A DNA stretch of 10,935 nucleotides, taken from positions 1 through 10,935 of the forward strand of contig OMSP01000036.1 in the NCBI GenBank assembly GCA_900313775.1, in the 5' to 3' direction. Numbering within the stretch: position 1 is the stretch's first letter; each line of letters starts with the position of its first letter. The DNA comes from an uncultured Eubacteriales bacterium (GTDB taxonomy: Bacteria > Bacillota > Clostridia > Lachnospirales > Lachnospiraceae). The position numbers and the translations under genes are program-made. Below, piece by piece: positions 1-6,738 of this stretch. The notes below the pieces were generated by a model. The model was given only the letters and a program-made list of their open reading frames with translations. It searched no databases and was not told the DNA's origin.

Positions 1-95
1 ATCAGTTCATCCAGGATCGCGTCAGAGATCGCATCGCACATCTTGTCCGGATGTCCCTCAGTCACTGACTCTGATGTAAATAAGTGTCGTTTCAT
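1..95 (-). CDS. metK: S-adenosylmethionine synthetase, N-terminal fragment (cut by window edge)
   Basis: Only the first 31 codons are present; the gene continues past the left edge. The visible peptide begins MKRHLFTSESVTEGHPDK and continues with a CDAISDAILD motif, which is the characteristic start of MetK. In this family the N-terminal HPDK histidine and the acidic residues after it contribute to ATP and magnesium binding. The enzyme makes S-adenosylmethionine from methionine and ATP in the cytoplasm. The ATG at 93-95 has a GAGGAGG Shine-Dalgarno sequence at 100-106 whose edge touches the stop codon of the cvpA-like gene, leaving 10 nt between genes, so co-transcription with the dnaX-recR cluster is likely. 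There is no room here for an S-box leader. Identification is firm from the motif, although only about 8% of the protein is visible. Confidence 0.93.
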   Translation of the reverse strand, partial: MKRHLFTSESVTEGHPDKMCDAISDAILDEL

Positions 96-99
96 ATTT

Positions 100-106
100 C
101 CTCCTC
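100..106 (-). promoter_or_regulatory. metK ribosome binding site overlapping upstream stop codon
   Basis: The minus strand reads GAGGAGG with 4 nt before the metK ATG. Its upstream end shares base 106 with the TAG stop (106-108) of the cvpA-like gene, an arrangement that favours translational coupling. Confidence 0.7.
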
Positions 107-846
107 TATCCGGTAAATGCTGTCACGACAGCCATGATCGGATTGTGTTGATATAAATAGGTCAATACCGAATTATCTTCTATTGCCTCAAAGCACGCTT
201 TGCCGAGATCTGTCGCGTATAACGGCACCAGCAGTGCAAAGAACAGTCCTATTATGATCAGCCCCATCGCAAGTCCAAGCATCCCTCCCAGCGCCTTGTT
301 GAGTCCGCGCGCTAGCGGCAGGTGATCCACGATATGAGCCGCAAACAGCACGATCCTGTAAATGACAAACGCCAGTATGAACGAGAGCACATAGGCCAGG
401 ATCTTGACTACCAGATCGGTCAGATACCCTTTGACATAGTCAACGAAATGCTGAACTCCGAGGTTGCTGTATATCTCTTTGTTATTATTCTCGATCAGCC
501 TGTTTTTCAGAAAACCCGGCAGATCCGAAGTGTTGATCAGATCGTTCTGAGCTTCCTTGGATGAGTCGATCCTCTTTGTGTACTCGGCTTTCTGTCCGTC
601 AGTCAGATCTGATGTCTCCTGTCTCTCCTTATCCGCAAACATCCCGTCCACCCGATCGGAGACACTTTGTTCCACCGCAGTGTGATCCCGGATAAACTCC
701 TGGGAATAAGGCAGAAGGAGCGAGACCAGCCACAGACAGATCAGTGCGCCGAACAGCGTCAAAGCCTGTCTCAGCAGACCCTTGCGCGCCCCCAGCACTG
801 TGCTTATGATCAATAGGGCTGCCACCGCAGCGCACATCCAGTTCAT
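106..846 (-). CDS. CvpA family membrane protein with an enlarged central loop
   Basis: This 246-residue protein has four hydrophobic segments at about residues 4-20, 28-46, 145-172 and 185-209. The N-terminal pair with ARKGLLRQ between them and the C-terminal glycine-rich LGGMLGLAMG segment match the general plan of CvpA (colicin V production) proteins. Typical members have about 160-180 residues. Here a charged, hydrophilic stretch of about 95 residues (47-142) lies between the second and third membrane segments, predicted to form a large loop. CvpA relatives are inner-membrane proteins of poorly defined role; no enzymatic motif is visible. The gene begins 15 nt after the DUF5711 stop, with a purine-rich AGGGGAG close to the ATG. 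A second in-frame ATG at codon 4 is better spaced and could be the real start. The family call is moderately sure; the function is unknown. Confidence 0.75.
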   Translation of the reverse strand: MNWMCAAVAALLIISTVLGARKGLLRQALTLFGALICLWLVSLLLPYSQEFIRDHTAVEQSVSDRVDGMFADKERQETSDLTDGQKAEYTKRIDSSKEAQNDLINTSDLPGFLKNRLIENNNKEIYSNLGVQHFVDYVKGYLTDLVVKILAYVLSFILAFVIYRIVLFAAHIVDHLPLARGLNKALGGMLGLAMGLIIIGLFFALLVPLYATDLGKACFEAIEDNSVLTYLYQHNPIMAVVTAFTG

Positions 847-861
847 CTGCTCCCCTCTCCC

Positions 862-2079
862 CTATTTTGTCAAATGGACTGTAGTGATCCCGTCATTTGT
901 CACCACCGCGTAGCGGTTGAGTCCCTTTAACGGCGCCATAAACAGCGCGTGATCCTGAAGCTGACCGTCAAAGCGGTGGATCCCTTTCAAAGTGTAGATA
1001 CTGCAGGTCTGCCCGCTGTAGAGGATGATCTGATTATCCGTAAAGCTTACTTTCTCAAAACTCCCCGGCATCGTCTTTTCCAGCTTCACAGATCCGCTGC
1101 GTCCGCAGACCGTCAGCTTTCTGCTGCCGCTCTGTTCGCGGGTGACGAAACCGAAATACCGGTCGTCGTGGAAGACTTTTTCGATCTCACCTTCAAAGCT
1201 GAGTTCCTTTTTCAGCTCCGGTTTTTTGATCCCTTTATATACCAGACATCCTGTCTCACCGATCACCACGGAAGTATCGCCCATGAACCAGATCTCTCCG
1301 ACGGCTTCCTGATCCGTCTCTTTGGTGAACAGCTTTTTGTCCTTATCCTTTGTCTTGAGGTCATAGTAGATGACCTGACCGCCGACTCCCTGCTGCGAGA
1401 TCTTCATATATGAGACCGCCAGTACTTCGCCATCATCAGAGACGGCCGCAGCGATCGGATAGCCGGTCTCATGAAGAGCCGCCTGATGCTCCAGAAGCAG
1501 TTCTCCCGCGTCATTGAAACAGGATACGACAGGCGTGGCCCCGTTTTCCTGAATGACCGTAGCAATACCTCCGGCAGAGACACTCGCCTTCTCGATCGGT
1601 TTGGAGCAGCTGGCCTGACCGCAGAGTCCCTTCTCGTCAAATATATAAACGTCTGTCCCGGTCACGTCAGCTACGACCGCGTAATCTCCGTTTACGACCG
1701 CCGCCGGCTGCTGGATCTGAACAGCCTGATTCCATTTATCCTCCCCGTTTGCGTTCATCAGGGAAACACCGTCACAGTTGTATTTGAGGATATCCCCCGC
1801 GAAGGATTCATAACCGTTGTTGCCGGCGTCAGATAAGTCATGGTTTCTGAGTACCTGCACCGAATCGTAGGTCTGAAAGATCATGACGATAAGGACCGCC
1901 GCCAATAGCAGGGCGATGATCGCTACGGTGATCACAATGCGGCGGCGCCGGTGAGACAGCTTTCTCTCATAATCCTCGTCTATCCGGTCGAGGATCTCAT
2001 ACTCGTCCTGCAGATCCTCGATGCTCTCCTGTCTCATCTTCTGTCTGAGATCGGTTTTGTGTTCTCTGATCCCGGCCAT
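862..2079 (-). CDS. DUF5711 family single-pass membrane protein with beta-propeller-like ectodomain
   Basis: The protein has 405 residues. Residues 1-43 are charged and probably helical (rich in E, D, R, K), followed by an RRRR patch at 44-47 and one membrane segment at about 48-68. The remaining ~335 residues would then lie outside the membrane. That part contains repeated short units of the kind YAVVADVTGTDVYIFDEKG and VLAVSYMK, resembling blades of a beta-propeller or WD/PQQ-like domain. I recognise this as the DUF5711 type found beside recR in Clostridia; no function is established. The start ATG lies 3 nt after the recR stop codon and has no convincing Shine-Dalgarno sequence of its own, which suggests translation coupled to recR. 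No catalytic motif was seen. The membrane topology is inferred from the positive-inside pattern, and the propeller fold is an inference from repeat appearance. Confidence 0.7.
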   Translation of the reverse strand: MAGIREHKTDLRQKMRQESIEDLQDEYEILDRIDEDYERKLSHRRRRIVITVAIIALLLAAVLIVMIFQTYDSVQVLRNHDLSDAGNNGYESFAGDILKYNCDGVSLMNANGEDKWNQAVQIQQPAAVVNGDYAVVADVTGTDVYIFDEKGLCGQASCSKPIEKASVSAGGIATVIQENGATPVVSCFNDAGELLLEHQAALHETGYPIAAAVSDDGEVLAVSYMKISQQGVGGQVIYYDLKTKDKDKKLFTKETDQEAVGEIWFMGDTSVVIGETGCLVYKGIKKPELKKELSFEGEIEKVFHDDRYFGFVTREQSGSRKLTVCGRSGSVKLEKTMPGSFEKVSFTDNQIILYSGQTCSIYTLKGIHRFDGQLQDHALFMAPLKGLNRYAVVTNDGITTVHLTK

Positions 2080-2082
2080 GAC

Positions 2083-2679
2083 CTACAGTTCCACGCGGCC
2101 GTTCAAAGCCCGCAGCAAAGTCACTTCGTCCGTATACTCCAGATCTCCGCCGACAGGAACACCGCTCGCGATGCGCGTCACCTTGATCCCCGTCGGCTTG
2201 ATCAGCTTGCTGATATACATGGCCGTCGTCTCTCCCTCAAGGCTTGAATTCGTCGCGATGATGACTTCGTCAACGTCACCGCGAAGGCGCTCGATCAACT
2301 CCTTCAGGCGTATATCGTCCGGTCCGATGCCCGACATCGGAGAGATCGCGCCGTGAAGCACATGGTAGACGCCGGTATATTTACCGGTCTTCTCATAGGC
2401 GAGCATATCTCTCGTCGTCTCGACCACCATGATCGTCTTCTGGTCTCTCTCCGGGTCGGAACAGACACCGCAGAGCTCCTGATCAGTCAGTGTATAGCAC
2501 TGCTTACAGTAGCGGATCGTATCCCGCGCAGAGACCATCGTCTCCGCGAGGTGATGCACATCCTCCGGGTCCATCGCTATCAGGTGAAAGGCCAGTCTCT
2601 GCGCGCTCTTGACGCCGATACCGGGAAGCTTGCCCAGCTCGGCGATCAGCTGTTCCATTTGGTGAGAATAGTGTTCCAT
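2083..2679 (-). CDS. recR: Recombination mediator protein RecR
   Basis: At 198 residues the protein matches the usual RecR length. It shows the expected domains in order: a helix-hairpin-helix (LPGIGVKSAQRLA, residues 18-30), a four-cysteine zinc finger (C58, C61, C70, C73), a Toprim domain starting near residue 82 (MVVET, then ATNSSLEGE at 142-150), and the conserved C-terminal ASGVPVGGDLEY (171-182). RecR works with RecO (and RecF) to load RecA onto single-stranded DNA coated with SSB during gap repair. The gene lies 12 nt after the ybaB stop, and an AAGGGG ribosome binding site overlaps that stop codon. The order dnaX-ybaB-recR is widely conserved in bacteria, which supports the assignment. 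All key residues appear intact. Confidence 0.97.
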   Translation of the reverse strand: MEHYSHQMEQLIAELGKLPGIGVKSAQRLAFHLIAMDPEDVHHLAETMVSARDTIRYCKQCYTLTDQELCGVCSDPERDQKTIMVVETTRDMLAYEKTGKYTGVYHVLHGAISPMSGIGPDDIRLKELIERLRGDVDEVIIATNSSLEGETTAMYISKLIKPTGIKVTRIASGVPVGGDLEYTDEVTLLRALNGRVEL

Positions 2680-2691
2680 ACTTCCCCTTAT

Positions 2692-3042
2692 TTAAAACGG
2701 CAGAGAACCGCCCAGGCCTCCGGCCAGCCCGGAGAAAGCGGAGGTCGAATCCTGATCAGCCGCTTCCAGCGCTTCATTGGCCGCCGCGATGATCAGATCC
2801 TGCAGCATCTCGATATCGTCGGGATCGACGATCTCTTCGGCCAGCGTGACTTCCTTGAGACGATGCTTACCGGACACGGTCACTTCGATAGCTCCGCCGC
2901 CGGCAGTCGCCTTGTACTCCTTGGTCTCGAGTTCTCTGGCCGTCTCCTCCATCTGCTTCTGCATCTTCTGCGCCTGTTTCATCAGGTTGTTCATATTCAT
3001 GTTGGACGGCATGCCGCCCGGATAACCACCGCGTTTACCCAT
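2692..3042 (-). CDS. YbaB/EbfC family nucleoid-associated protein
   Basis: This small protein of 116 residues starts with a glycine/methionine-rich tail. A long helix of the family type follows (NNLMKQAQKMQKQMEETARELE, about 18-39), then the GGGAIEVTVSGKHRLKEVTL core strand region (48-67) and the DPDDIEMLQDLIIAAANEAL helix (73-92). It ends in a glycine-rich tail with GGLGGSLPF. YbaB/EbfC proteins are dimers with a tweezer shape that bind DNA and are encoded next to dnaX and recR in most bacteria. The ATG overlaps the dnaX stop as TGATG, and an AAGGAGG site inside the end of dnaX sits 7 nt upstream of it. Coupled translation with dnaX is therefore likely. Confidence 0.95.
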   Translation of the reverse strand: MGKRGGYPGGMPSNMNMNNLMKQAQKMQKQMEETARELETKEYKATAGGGAIEVTVSGKHRLKEVTLAEEIVDPDDIEMLQDLIIAAANEALEAADQDSTSAFSGLAGGLGGSLPF

Positions 3043-4754
3043 CAGTCTTCCTCCTTGATTATTTCCATCTTGATCTGTTTCAACGCGTCTTCAAGCGATT
3101 CTTGTTTTACCGGTGCCCTCTTGATCTGCTTGATCTGAAACGGCACCCGCTCACCGATCTGTCTGCTGATCAGCTCTTCCAGCTCACGCCGGTGATCGTC
3201 AGCGGACAGCCAGTTATAATTCATGGGATCTTCTGTCTCGAAGACCAGCGCGCCTTTTTCATCCACGTGCGGACGAAAGCGTTCCTCTTTCAGATACTGC
3301 CTGAGCATGATCCCCGCTCCCTGACGGATCTGCGGCATCATCGCTATGACACGCTCAGCAGGAGAACCGCCCAATGAGTTTGCCTCAGTATCCTGGCTTG
3401 TGTCAGCCACGTAATTATTATCCGCTTCTTCCGTAAAGGAGACCGTCTCCTCATCAGCCGGCACAAAGCCGTCGCTTGCCGGAGCAGCCGGTTTTTCTTC
3501 CGGCTTTGTTTTGACTGTCACTTTCTGGTTGGCAGATTTCGGTTTGACCGGAGCTTCTGTCTTCACACGCTCAGGTTTTGACGCCGGTCCGACTACAGCT
3601 CCTGCTGCCACCGCCGCCTCAAGTGCTGCGATCCTGTCTGCCGCGTCCCCCTCTCCCAGGCTCATAGCCGGGGTGCAGAGCTTGATCAGCGTCATCTCCA
3701 CAAGCACTTTCTTCTGTGAGGTCAGACGGATCTGCGCTTGAGCCTCAGAGAGAGTATTGATCGCAGAGATGATCCTCTCCTGCGGGATGTCTGCCGCCCA
3801 GTTTTTTATTCTGTCAGTCTGCTCGGTCGACAGATCGACGATCCCCCGCGGGTCATCGACATTGACACAGAGCAGTACATTGCGCAGGAACCAGGCGAAG
3901 TCGTTCAGAAGCTGCGTCGCTTCTCTGCCCTCCATGAGTGCCTGCTCAAAGACAGTCAGCGCACTGCCGGCATCGCAGTCCAGCACGGCCCGGTAAAGCT
4001 GCTCAAACACCTCGGTATCAACTGTTCCTATCATCTCGAGCACATGATCATAGGTGAGCCTTTCTCCAGGATAATAGGTCAGACACTGATCCAGCAGACT
4101 GATCGCATCACGCATCGAACCGTCGGCCTTGCGGGCGATATACTCGAGTGCCGCATCCTCTCCTTCTGCTCCCTCTCGCTCCATCAGCTCTTTCAGCCGG
4201 GCGATCATCACCTCGCCTGTCATGCGCTTGAAATCATAGCGCTGGCAGCGTGAAGTGATCGTCGGCAGGATCGATCTGGCCTCGGTCGTCGCCAGAATAA
4301 AGACGACGTACTCCGGCGGCTCTTCCAACGTCTTTAACAGAGCGTTGAACGCGCTGGTCGAGAGCATGTGGACCTCGTCGATGATATAGACCTTATAACG
4401 CCCCTGTGTAGGACGGTAGGTGACTTCCTCGCGGATCTCACGGATGTTGTCGACGCCGTTGTTGGAGGCGGCATCGATCTCGATCACATTCATCGACTGG
4501 CCGGCAGCGATCGCCTGACAGCTGGGACATTTCCCGCAGGGATTGCCGTCGACAGGCGACTCGCAGTTGATCGCCTTGGCAAAGATCTTGGCAAGCGTTG
4601 TCTTGCCGGTCCCCCGGGTCCCGCAGAACAGATACGCATGCCCGGTACGCCCTGTGCGCACCTGATTGCGCAGGGTCGTAACGATGGCGTCCTGCCCCTT
4701 GACCTCGTCAAAGACATCCGGTCTGAACTTTCTGTACAATGCTATATAGCTCAT
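3042..4754 (-). CDS. dnaX: DNA polymerase III subunit gamma/tau
   Basis: The 570-residue protein is the clamp-loader ATPase. Visible features are Walker A GTRGTGKT (45-52), a zinc module with C64, C73, C76 and C79, Walker B IIDEVHML (124-131), sensor 1 around ATTEA (155-159), the SRC arginine finger (R169), and sensor 2 GSMRDA (212-217). Domain III follows to about residue 365. Residues about 375-475 form a low-complexity linker rich in A, K, P and E, and the C-terminal part (from about ERVIAMMPQIRQ) would contact the polymerase. The gene is first in its operon, with an AGGAG site 7 nt before the ATG and a sigma-A promoter upstream. The full-length tau form is encoded without interruption. 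A slippery A AAA AAC heptamer occurs in frame at 3801-3807, but the predicted frameshift product would end inside domain III. Identification is very firm. Confidence 0.98.
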   Translation of the reverse strand: MSYIALYRKFRPDVFDEVKGQDAIVTTLRNQVRTGRTGHAYLFCGTRGTGKTTLAKIFAKAINCESPVDGNPCGKCPSCQAIAAGQSMNVIEIDAASNNGVDNIREIREEVTYRPTQGRYKVYIIDEVHMLSTSAFNALLKTLEEPPEYVVFILATTEARSILPTITSRCQRYDFKRMTGEVMIARLKELMEREGAEGEDAALEYIARKADGSMRDAISLLDQCLTYYPGERLTYDHVLEMIGTVDTEVFEQLYRAVLDCDAGSALTVFEQALMEGREATQLLNDFAWFLRNVLLCVNVDDPRGIVDLSTEQTDRIKNWAADIPQERIISAINTLSEAQAQIRLTSQKKVLVEMTLIKLCTPAMSLGEGDAADRIAALEAAVAAGAVVGPASKPERVKTEAPVKPKSANQKVTVKTKPEEKPAAPASDGFVPADEETVSFTEEADNNYVADTSQDTEANSLGGSPAERVIAMMPQIRQGAGIMLRQYLKEERFRPHVDEKGALVFETEDPMNYNWLSADDHRRELEELISRQIGERVPFQIKQIKRAPVKQESLEDALKQIKMEIIKEED

Positions 4755-4791
4755 ATATCAGCTCCTGTTAAGTGGCGCAGTATTCTAAATA

Positions 4792-4820
4792 ATTATATCG
4801 CATTTGAGGGTGGATGTCAC
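4792..4820 (-). promoter_or_regulatory. Sigma-A type promoter of dnaX operon
   Basis: On the minus strand a perfect TATAAT (4792-4797) is preceded by exactly 17 bp and a -35 box GTGACA (4815-4820), one mismatch from TTGACA. The start of transcription is expected near 4785, giving a leader of about 30 nt before the dnaX ATG at 4754. The -35 box lies within a small inverted repeat (GGGTG/CACCC, 4808-4822). Confidence 0.8.
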
Positions 4821-4830
4821 CCGCCGGCGA

Positions 4831-4866
4831 TAACAAAACCCCGCGGATCGATGCAGATCCCCGGGG
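4831..4866 (-). terminator. Rho-independent terminator downstream of deoC
   Basis: On the minus strand CCCCGGGGATC (4856-4866), a 6-nt loop and GATCCGCGGGG (4839-4849) form an 11-bp stem with one G-G mismatch, followed by TTTTGTTAT (4830-4838). The T tract on this strand only points to termination of transcripts leaving deoC, 55 nt after its stop codon, and insulates the dnaX promoter immediately beyond. Confidence 0.85.
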
Positions 4867-4889
4867 CCCAAAAGGAGGAGTCAATCAGT

Positions 4890-4997
4890 ATGAAAAGACT
4901 CTTCTGTTATCTATTAGTTAATTATTTTATTTCTTTAGCAGCTTTTACAATACTGCTTGTGCCGATACGGGAAGCACCTGCGTCTATCATTGCCTGA
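4890..4997 (+). CDS. Possible 35-residue hydrophobic membrane peptide, antisense to deoC 3' end
   Basis: This is the only plus-strand reading frame with gene-like signals. It starts with ATG at 4890 after a strong AAAGGAGG ribosome binding site (4871-4878, 11 nt spacing). The peptide has two positive residues at the start (MKR), a hydrophobic segment at about residues 4-24, then the polar IREAPAS region, ending with TGA. That pattern fits a small membrane peptide. Its last 76 nt are antisense to the end of deoC, and part of its amino-acid composition is forced by the deoC sequence. No convincing plus-strand promoter was found, and I do not recognise the sequence as a known toxin or leader peptide. 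It may be chance, with the purine-rich stretch merely the complement of a pyrimidine tract in the deoC trailer. Confidence 0.25.
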   Translation: MKRLFCYLLVNYFISLAAFTILLVPIREAPASIIA

Positions 4998-5578
4998 GCC
5001 TCTTCTACCGTATGTATCCCGCCGGCTGCCTTGATCTGAACTTCCGGGCCAATATGCTTCCTGAACAGAACCACATCAGCGACTGTGGCTCCGCCTGAAG
5101 AAAACCCGGTTGAAGTCTTGATAAAGTCTGCTCCGCACTCGGTAACGATCCTGCAGAGTTTTATCTTCTCTTCCTCTGTCAGCAGACAGGTCTCCACGAT
5201 CACTTTGAGGATATGCCCTTCGCTGGCTTTGCGTATCAGGTCTATCTCCTCCCGTACCTTGTCCCACTCCCCGTCTTTGACAAACGACATGTTGATGACC
5301 ATGTCGATCTCGTCCGCGCCGTTGGCGATCGCATCTTCCGTCTCGGCAACTTTGATCTGTGTCGTGTTGTAACCGTTCGGAAACCCAACAGCCGCACAAA
5401 CTTTCACGCCGCGTCCTGCAATGCATTCTTTAGCGAACGAATTAAAGCAGGGAGGGACACAGACTGCCGCGCAGTGACAGGCCACAGCATCCTCACAAGC
5501 CTGCGCGACCTCTTTCTCCGTACAGCCTACTCGCAACAACGTGTGATCTGTCAGTTGTAAAACCCTCTTCACATCCAT
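4922..5578 (-). CDS. deoC: Deoxyribose-phosphate aldolase
   Basis: This 218-residue class I aldolase of the DeoC family has the standard catalytic set: the Schiff-base lysine K154 in DFIKTSTGF, a second lysine K183 in QIKAAGGI that tunes it, and D92 in EIDMVINM. The GTSS phosphate-binding motif lies near residues 206-209. The family cleaves 2-deoxy-D-ribose 5-phosphate to glyceraldehyde 3-phosphate and acetaldehyde in the cytoplasm. The start ATG has GGAGAG about 8 nt upstream, and the gene lies 44 nt after the ABC ATPase gene, with an 18-bp palindrome in the gap. In nucleoside operons deoC sits with phosphorylases and a phosphopentomutase. Here it closes a sugar ABC/ROK kinase operon, so its physiological substrate could be another deoxy-sugar phosphate. 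The family call is very firm; the in vivo substrate is inferred. Confidence 0.95.
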   Translation of the reverse strand: MDVKRVLQLTDHTLLRVGCTEKEVAQACEDAVACHCAAVCVPPCFNSFAKECIAGRGVKVCAAVGFPNGYNTTQIKVAETEDAIANGADEIDMVINMSFVKDGEWDKVREEIDLIRKASEGHILKVIVETCLLTEEEKIKLCRIVTECGADFIKTSTGFSSGGATVADVVLFRKHIGPEVQIKAAGGIHTVEEAQAMIDAGASRIGTSSIVKAAKEIK

Positions 5579-5597
5579 GCGAAGTCTCTCCGCTCTC

Positions 5598-5615
5598 TGA
5601 TAACGACCGTTATCA
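5598..5615. promoter_or_regulatory. Perfect 18-bp palindrome upstream of deoC (operator or mRNA hairpin)
   Basis: TGATAACG and CGTTATCA form exact inverted repeats separated by 2 bp, in the 44-bp gap before deoC. It could be an operator for a dimeric repressor or an RNA hairpin (7-bp stem, 4-nt loop). No T tract follows on either strand, so it is not an intrinsic terminator. No second full copy was seen in the window. Confidence 0.5.
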
Positions 5616-5622
5616 TCACCTG

Positions 5623-6735
5623 TCAGTTTGTGATCGTTTCCTCTGTCTCCTTGTCAAAAAAGTGAGATTTGTTCATGTCAGCGGCAAAGGGGATATGCTC
5701 TCCCTCGCGGGCTGCATGATCAAGATCGGTCTTTGCTGTCAGCCGGGTATTTCCGGCATCACAGTACATGAGTGCATCATCACCCAGCATCTCAAACACA
5801 ACGATATCCGCCTCGAAACGGCTGTCACTAAAGTCTTCCACGACCCGCGGCTCATTGTAGATATGCTCGGGACGGATGCCCATGATGACCGACTTACCGA
5901 TGTAACCGGCTTCTTTTAATGTCTTTGCCTTTCCCTCCGGTATCGCCAGTTCGATCTCTCCCATCTGTGCAAATGTCTTATCACCCTTTTCTACGATCTC
6001 CACATCGCAGAAGTTCATCTGCGGAGAACCGATAAATCCGGCAACAAACTGATTGCAGGGCTTGGTGTAGAGATTCTCGGGGGAGTCGATCTGCTGGATC
6101 ACACCGTCTTTCATGACAACGATCCGGCTGCCAAGCGTCATGGCTTCGACCTGGTCGTGTGTGACGTAAATGATCGTGGCCCCGAGCCTCTTATGCAGAT
6201 TTGCGATCTCCACACGCATCTGTACGCGCAGCTTGGCGTCCAGATTGGACAGCGGTTCATCCATCAGGAACACCTTCGGATTGCGGACGATCGCGCGGCC
6301 CATCGCGACGCGCTGACGCTGTCCGCCGGAGAGGTTCTTTGGCTTGGTCTTCAGATAGGGTTCCAGATCCAGGATCCTGGCCGCCTCTCTGACCTTTCTG
6401 TCGATCTCATCCTTCGGCTCTTTTCGGAAGCGCATGCCGAAGGCGATATTGTCGTAGACGTTCATATGCGGATACAATGCGTAGCTCTGAAAGACCATGG
6501 CGATATCTCTGTCTTTCGGCTCTACGTCATTGACTAACTCGTCATCGATATAGAGTTCTCCGTCCGTGATCTCCTCAAGACCGGCGATCATGCGCAGCGT
6601 CGTTGACTTTCCGCAGCCCGAAGGACCGACAAAAATGATGAACTCCTTGTCCCGGATCTCCAGATTGAAATCTTTGACCGCCTCAAAATTGTTTGGGTAC
6701 TTCTTGTAAATATGCCGTAAAGAGATATTAGCCAT
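5623..6735 (-). CDS. ugpC: Carbohydrate ABC transporter ATP-binding protein (MalK/MsmX/UgpC type)
   Basis: The 370-residue protein has a complete nucleotide-binding domain: Walker A GPSGCGKST (37-45), Q-loop Q83, signature LSGGQ (135-139), Walker B VFLMDE (155-160), D-loop SNLD (163-166) and the H-loop H193. Residues from about 235 form the regulatory TOBE/OB region typical of CUT1-family ATPases, with GFIGSPQMNF at the junction and MGIRPEHI in the expected place. It would energise sugar import by binding the EAA loops of two permeases at the inner face of the membrane. An AGGAGG site lies 8 nt before the ATG, inside the end of the kinase gene, and the gap to the kinase stop is 3 nt. In many Firmicutes one such ATPase serves several importers, so it may energise more than the local permease. 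The symbol follows common annotation and does not imply glycerol-3-phosphate as substrate. Confidence 0.93.
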   Translation of the reverse strand: MANISLRHIYKKYPNNFEAVKDFNLEIRDKEFIIFVGPSGCGKSTTLRMIAGLEEITDGELYIDDELVNDVEPKDRDIAMVFQSYALYPHMNVYDNIAFGMRFRKEPKDEIDRKVREAARILDLEPYLKTKPKNLSGGQRQRVAMGRAIVRNPKVFLMDEPLSNLDAKLRVQMRVEIANLHKRLGATIIYVTHDQVEAMTLGSRIVVMKDGVIQQIDSPENLYTKPCNQFVAGFIGSPQMNFCDVEIVEKGDKTFAQMGEIELAIPEGKAKTLKEAGYIGKSVIMGIRPEHIYNEPRVVEDFSDSRFEADIVVFEMLGDDALMYCDAGNTRLTAKTDLDHAAREGEHIPFAADMNKSHFFDKETEETITN

Positions 6736-6738
6736 AAC

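Noticed and set aside
2353..3138. 261-codon open frame on the plus strand
   Set aside because: It is fully antisense to recR, ybaB and dnaX, has no ribosome binding site, and its protein shows no recognisable domain; long antisense frames are common opposite genes with this codon use.
4808..4822. Hairpin as a second terminator
   Set aside because: The stem is only 5 bp with no following T tract, and it sits in the promoter region.
4755..4921. SRP RNA (ffs/scr) gene, often upstream of dnaX in Firmicutes
   Set aside because: The conserved GGUCAGG...GGAAGGAAGCAGCC loop sequence is absent on both strands; the hairpin here has a T tract and fits a terminator.
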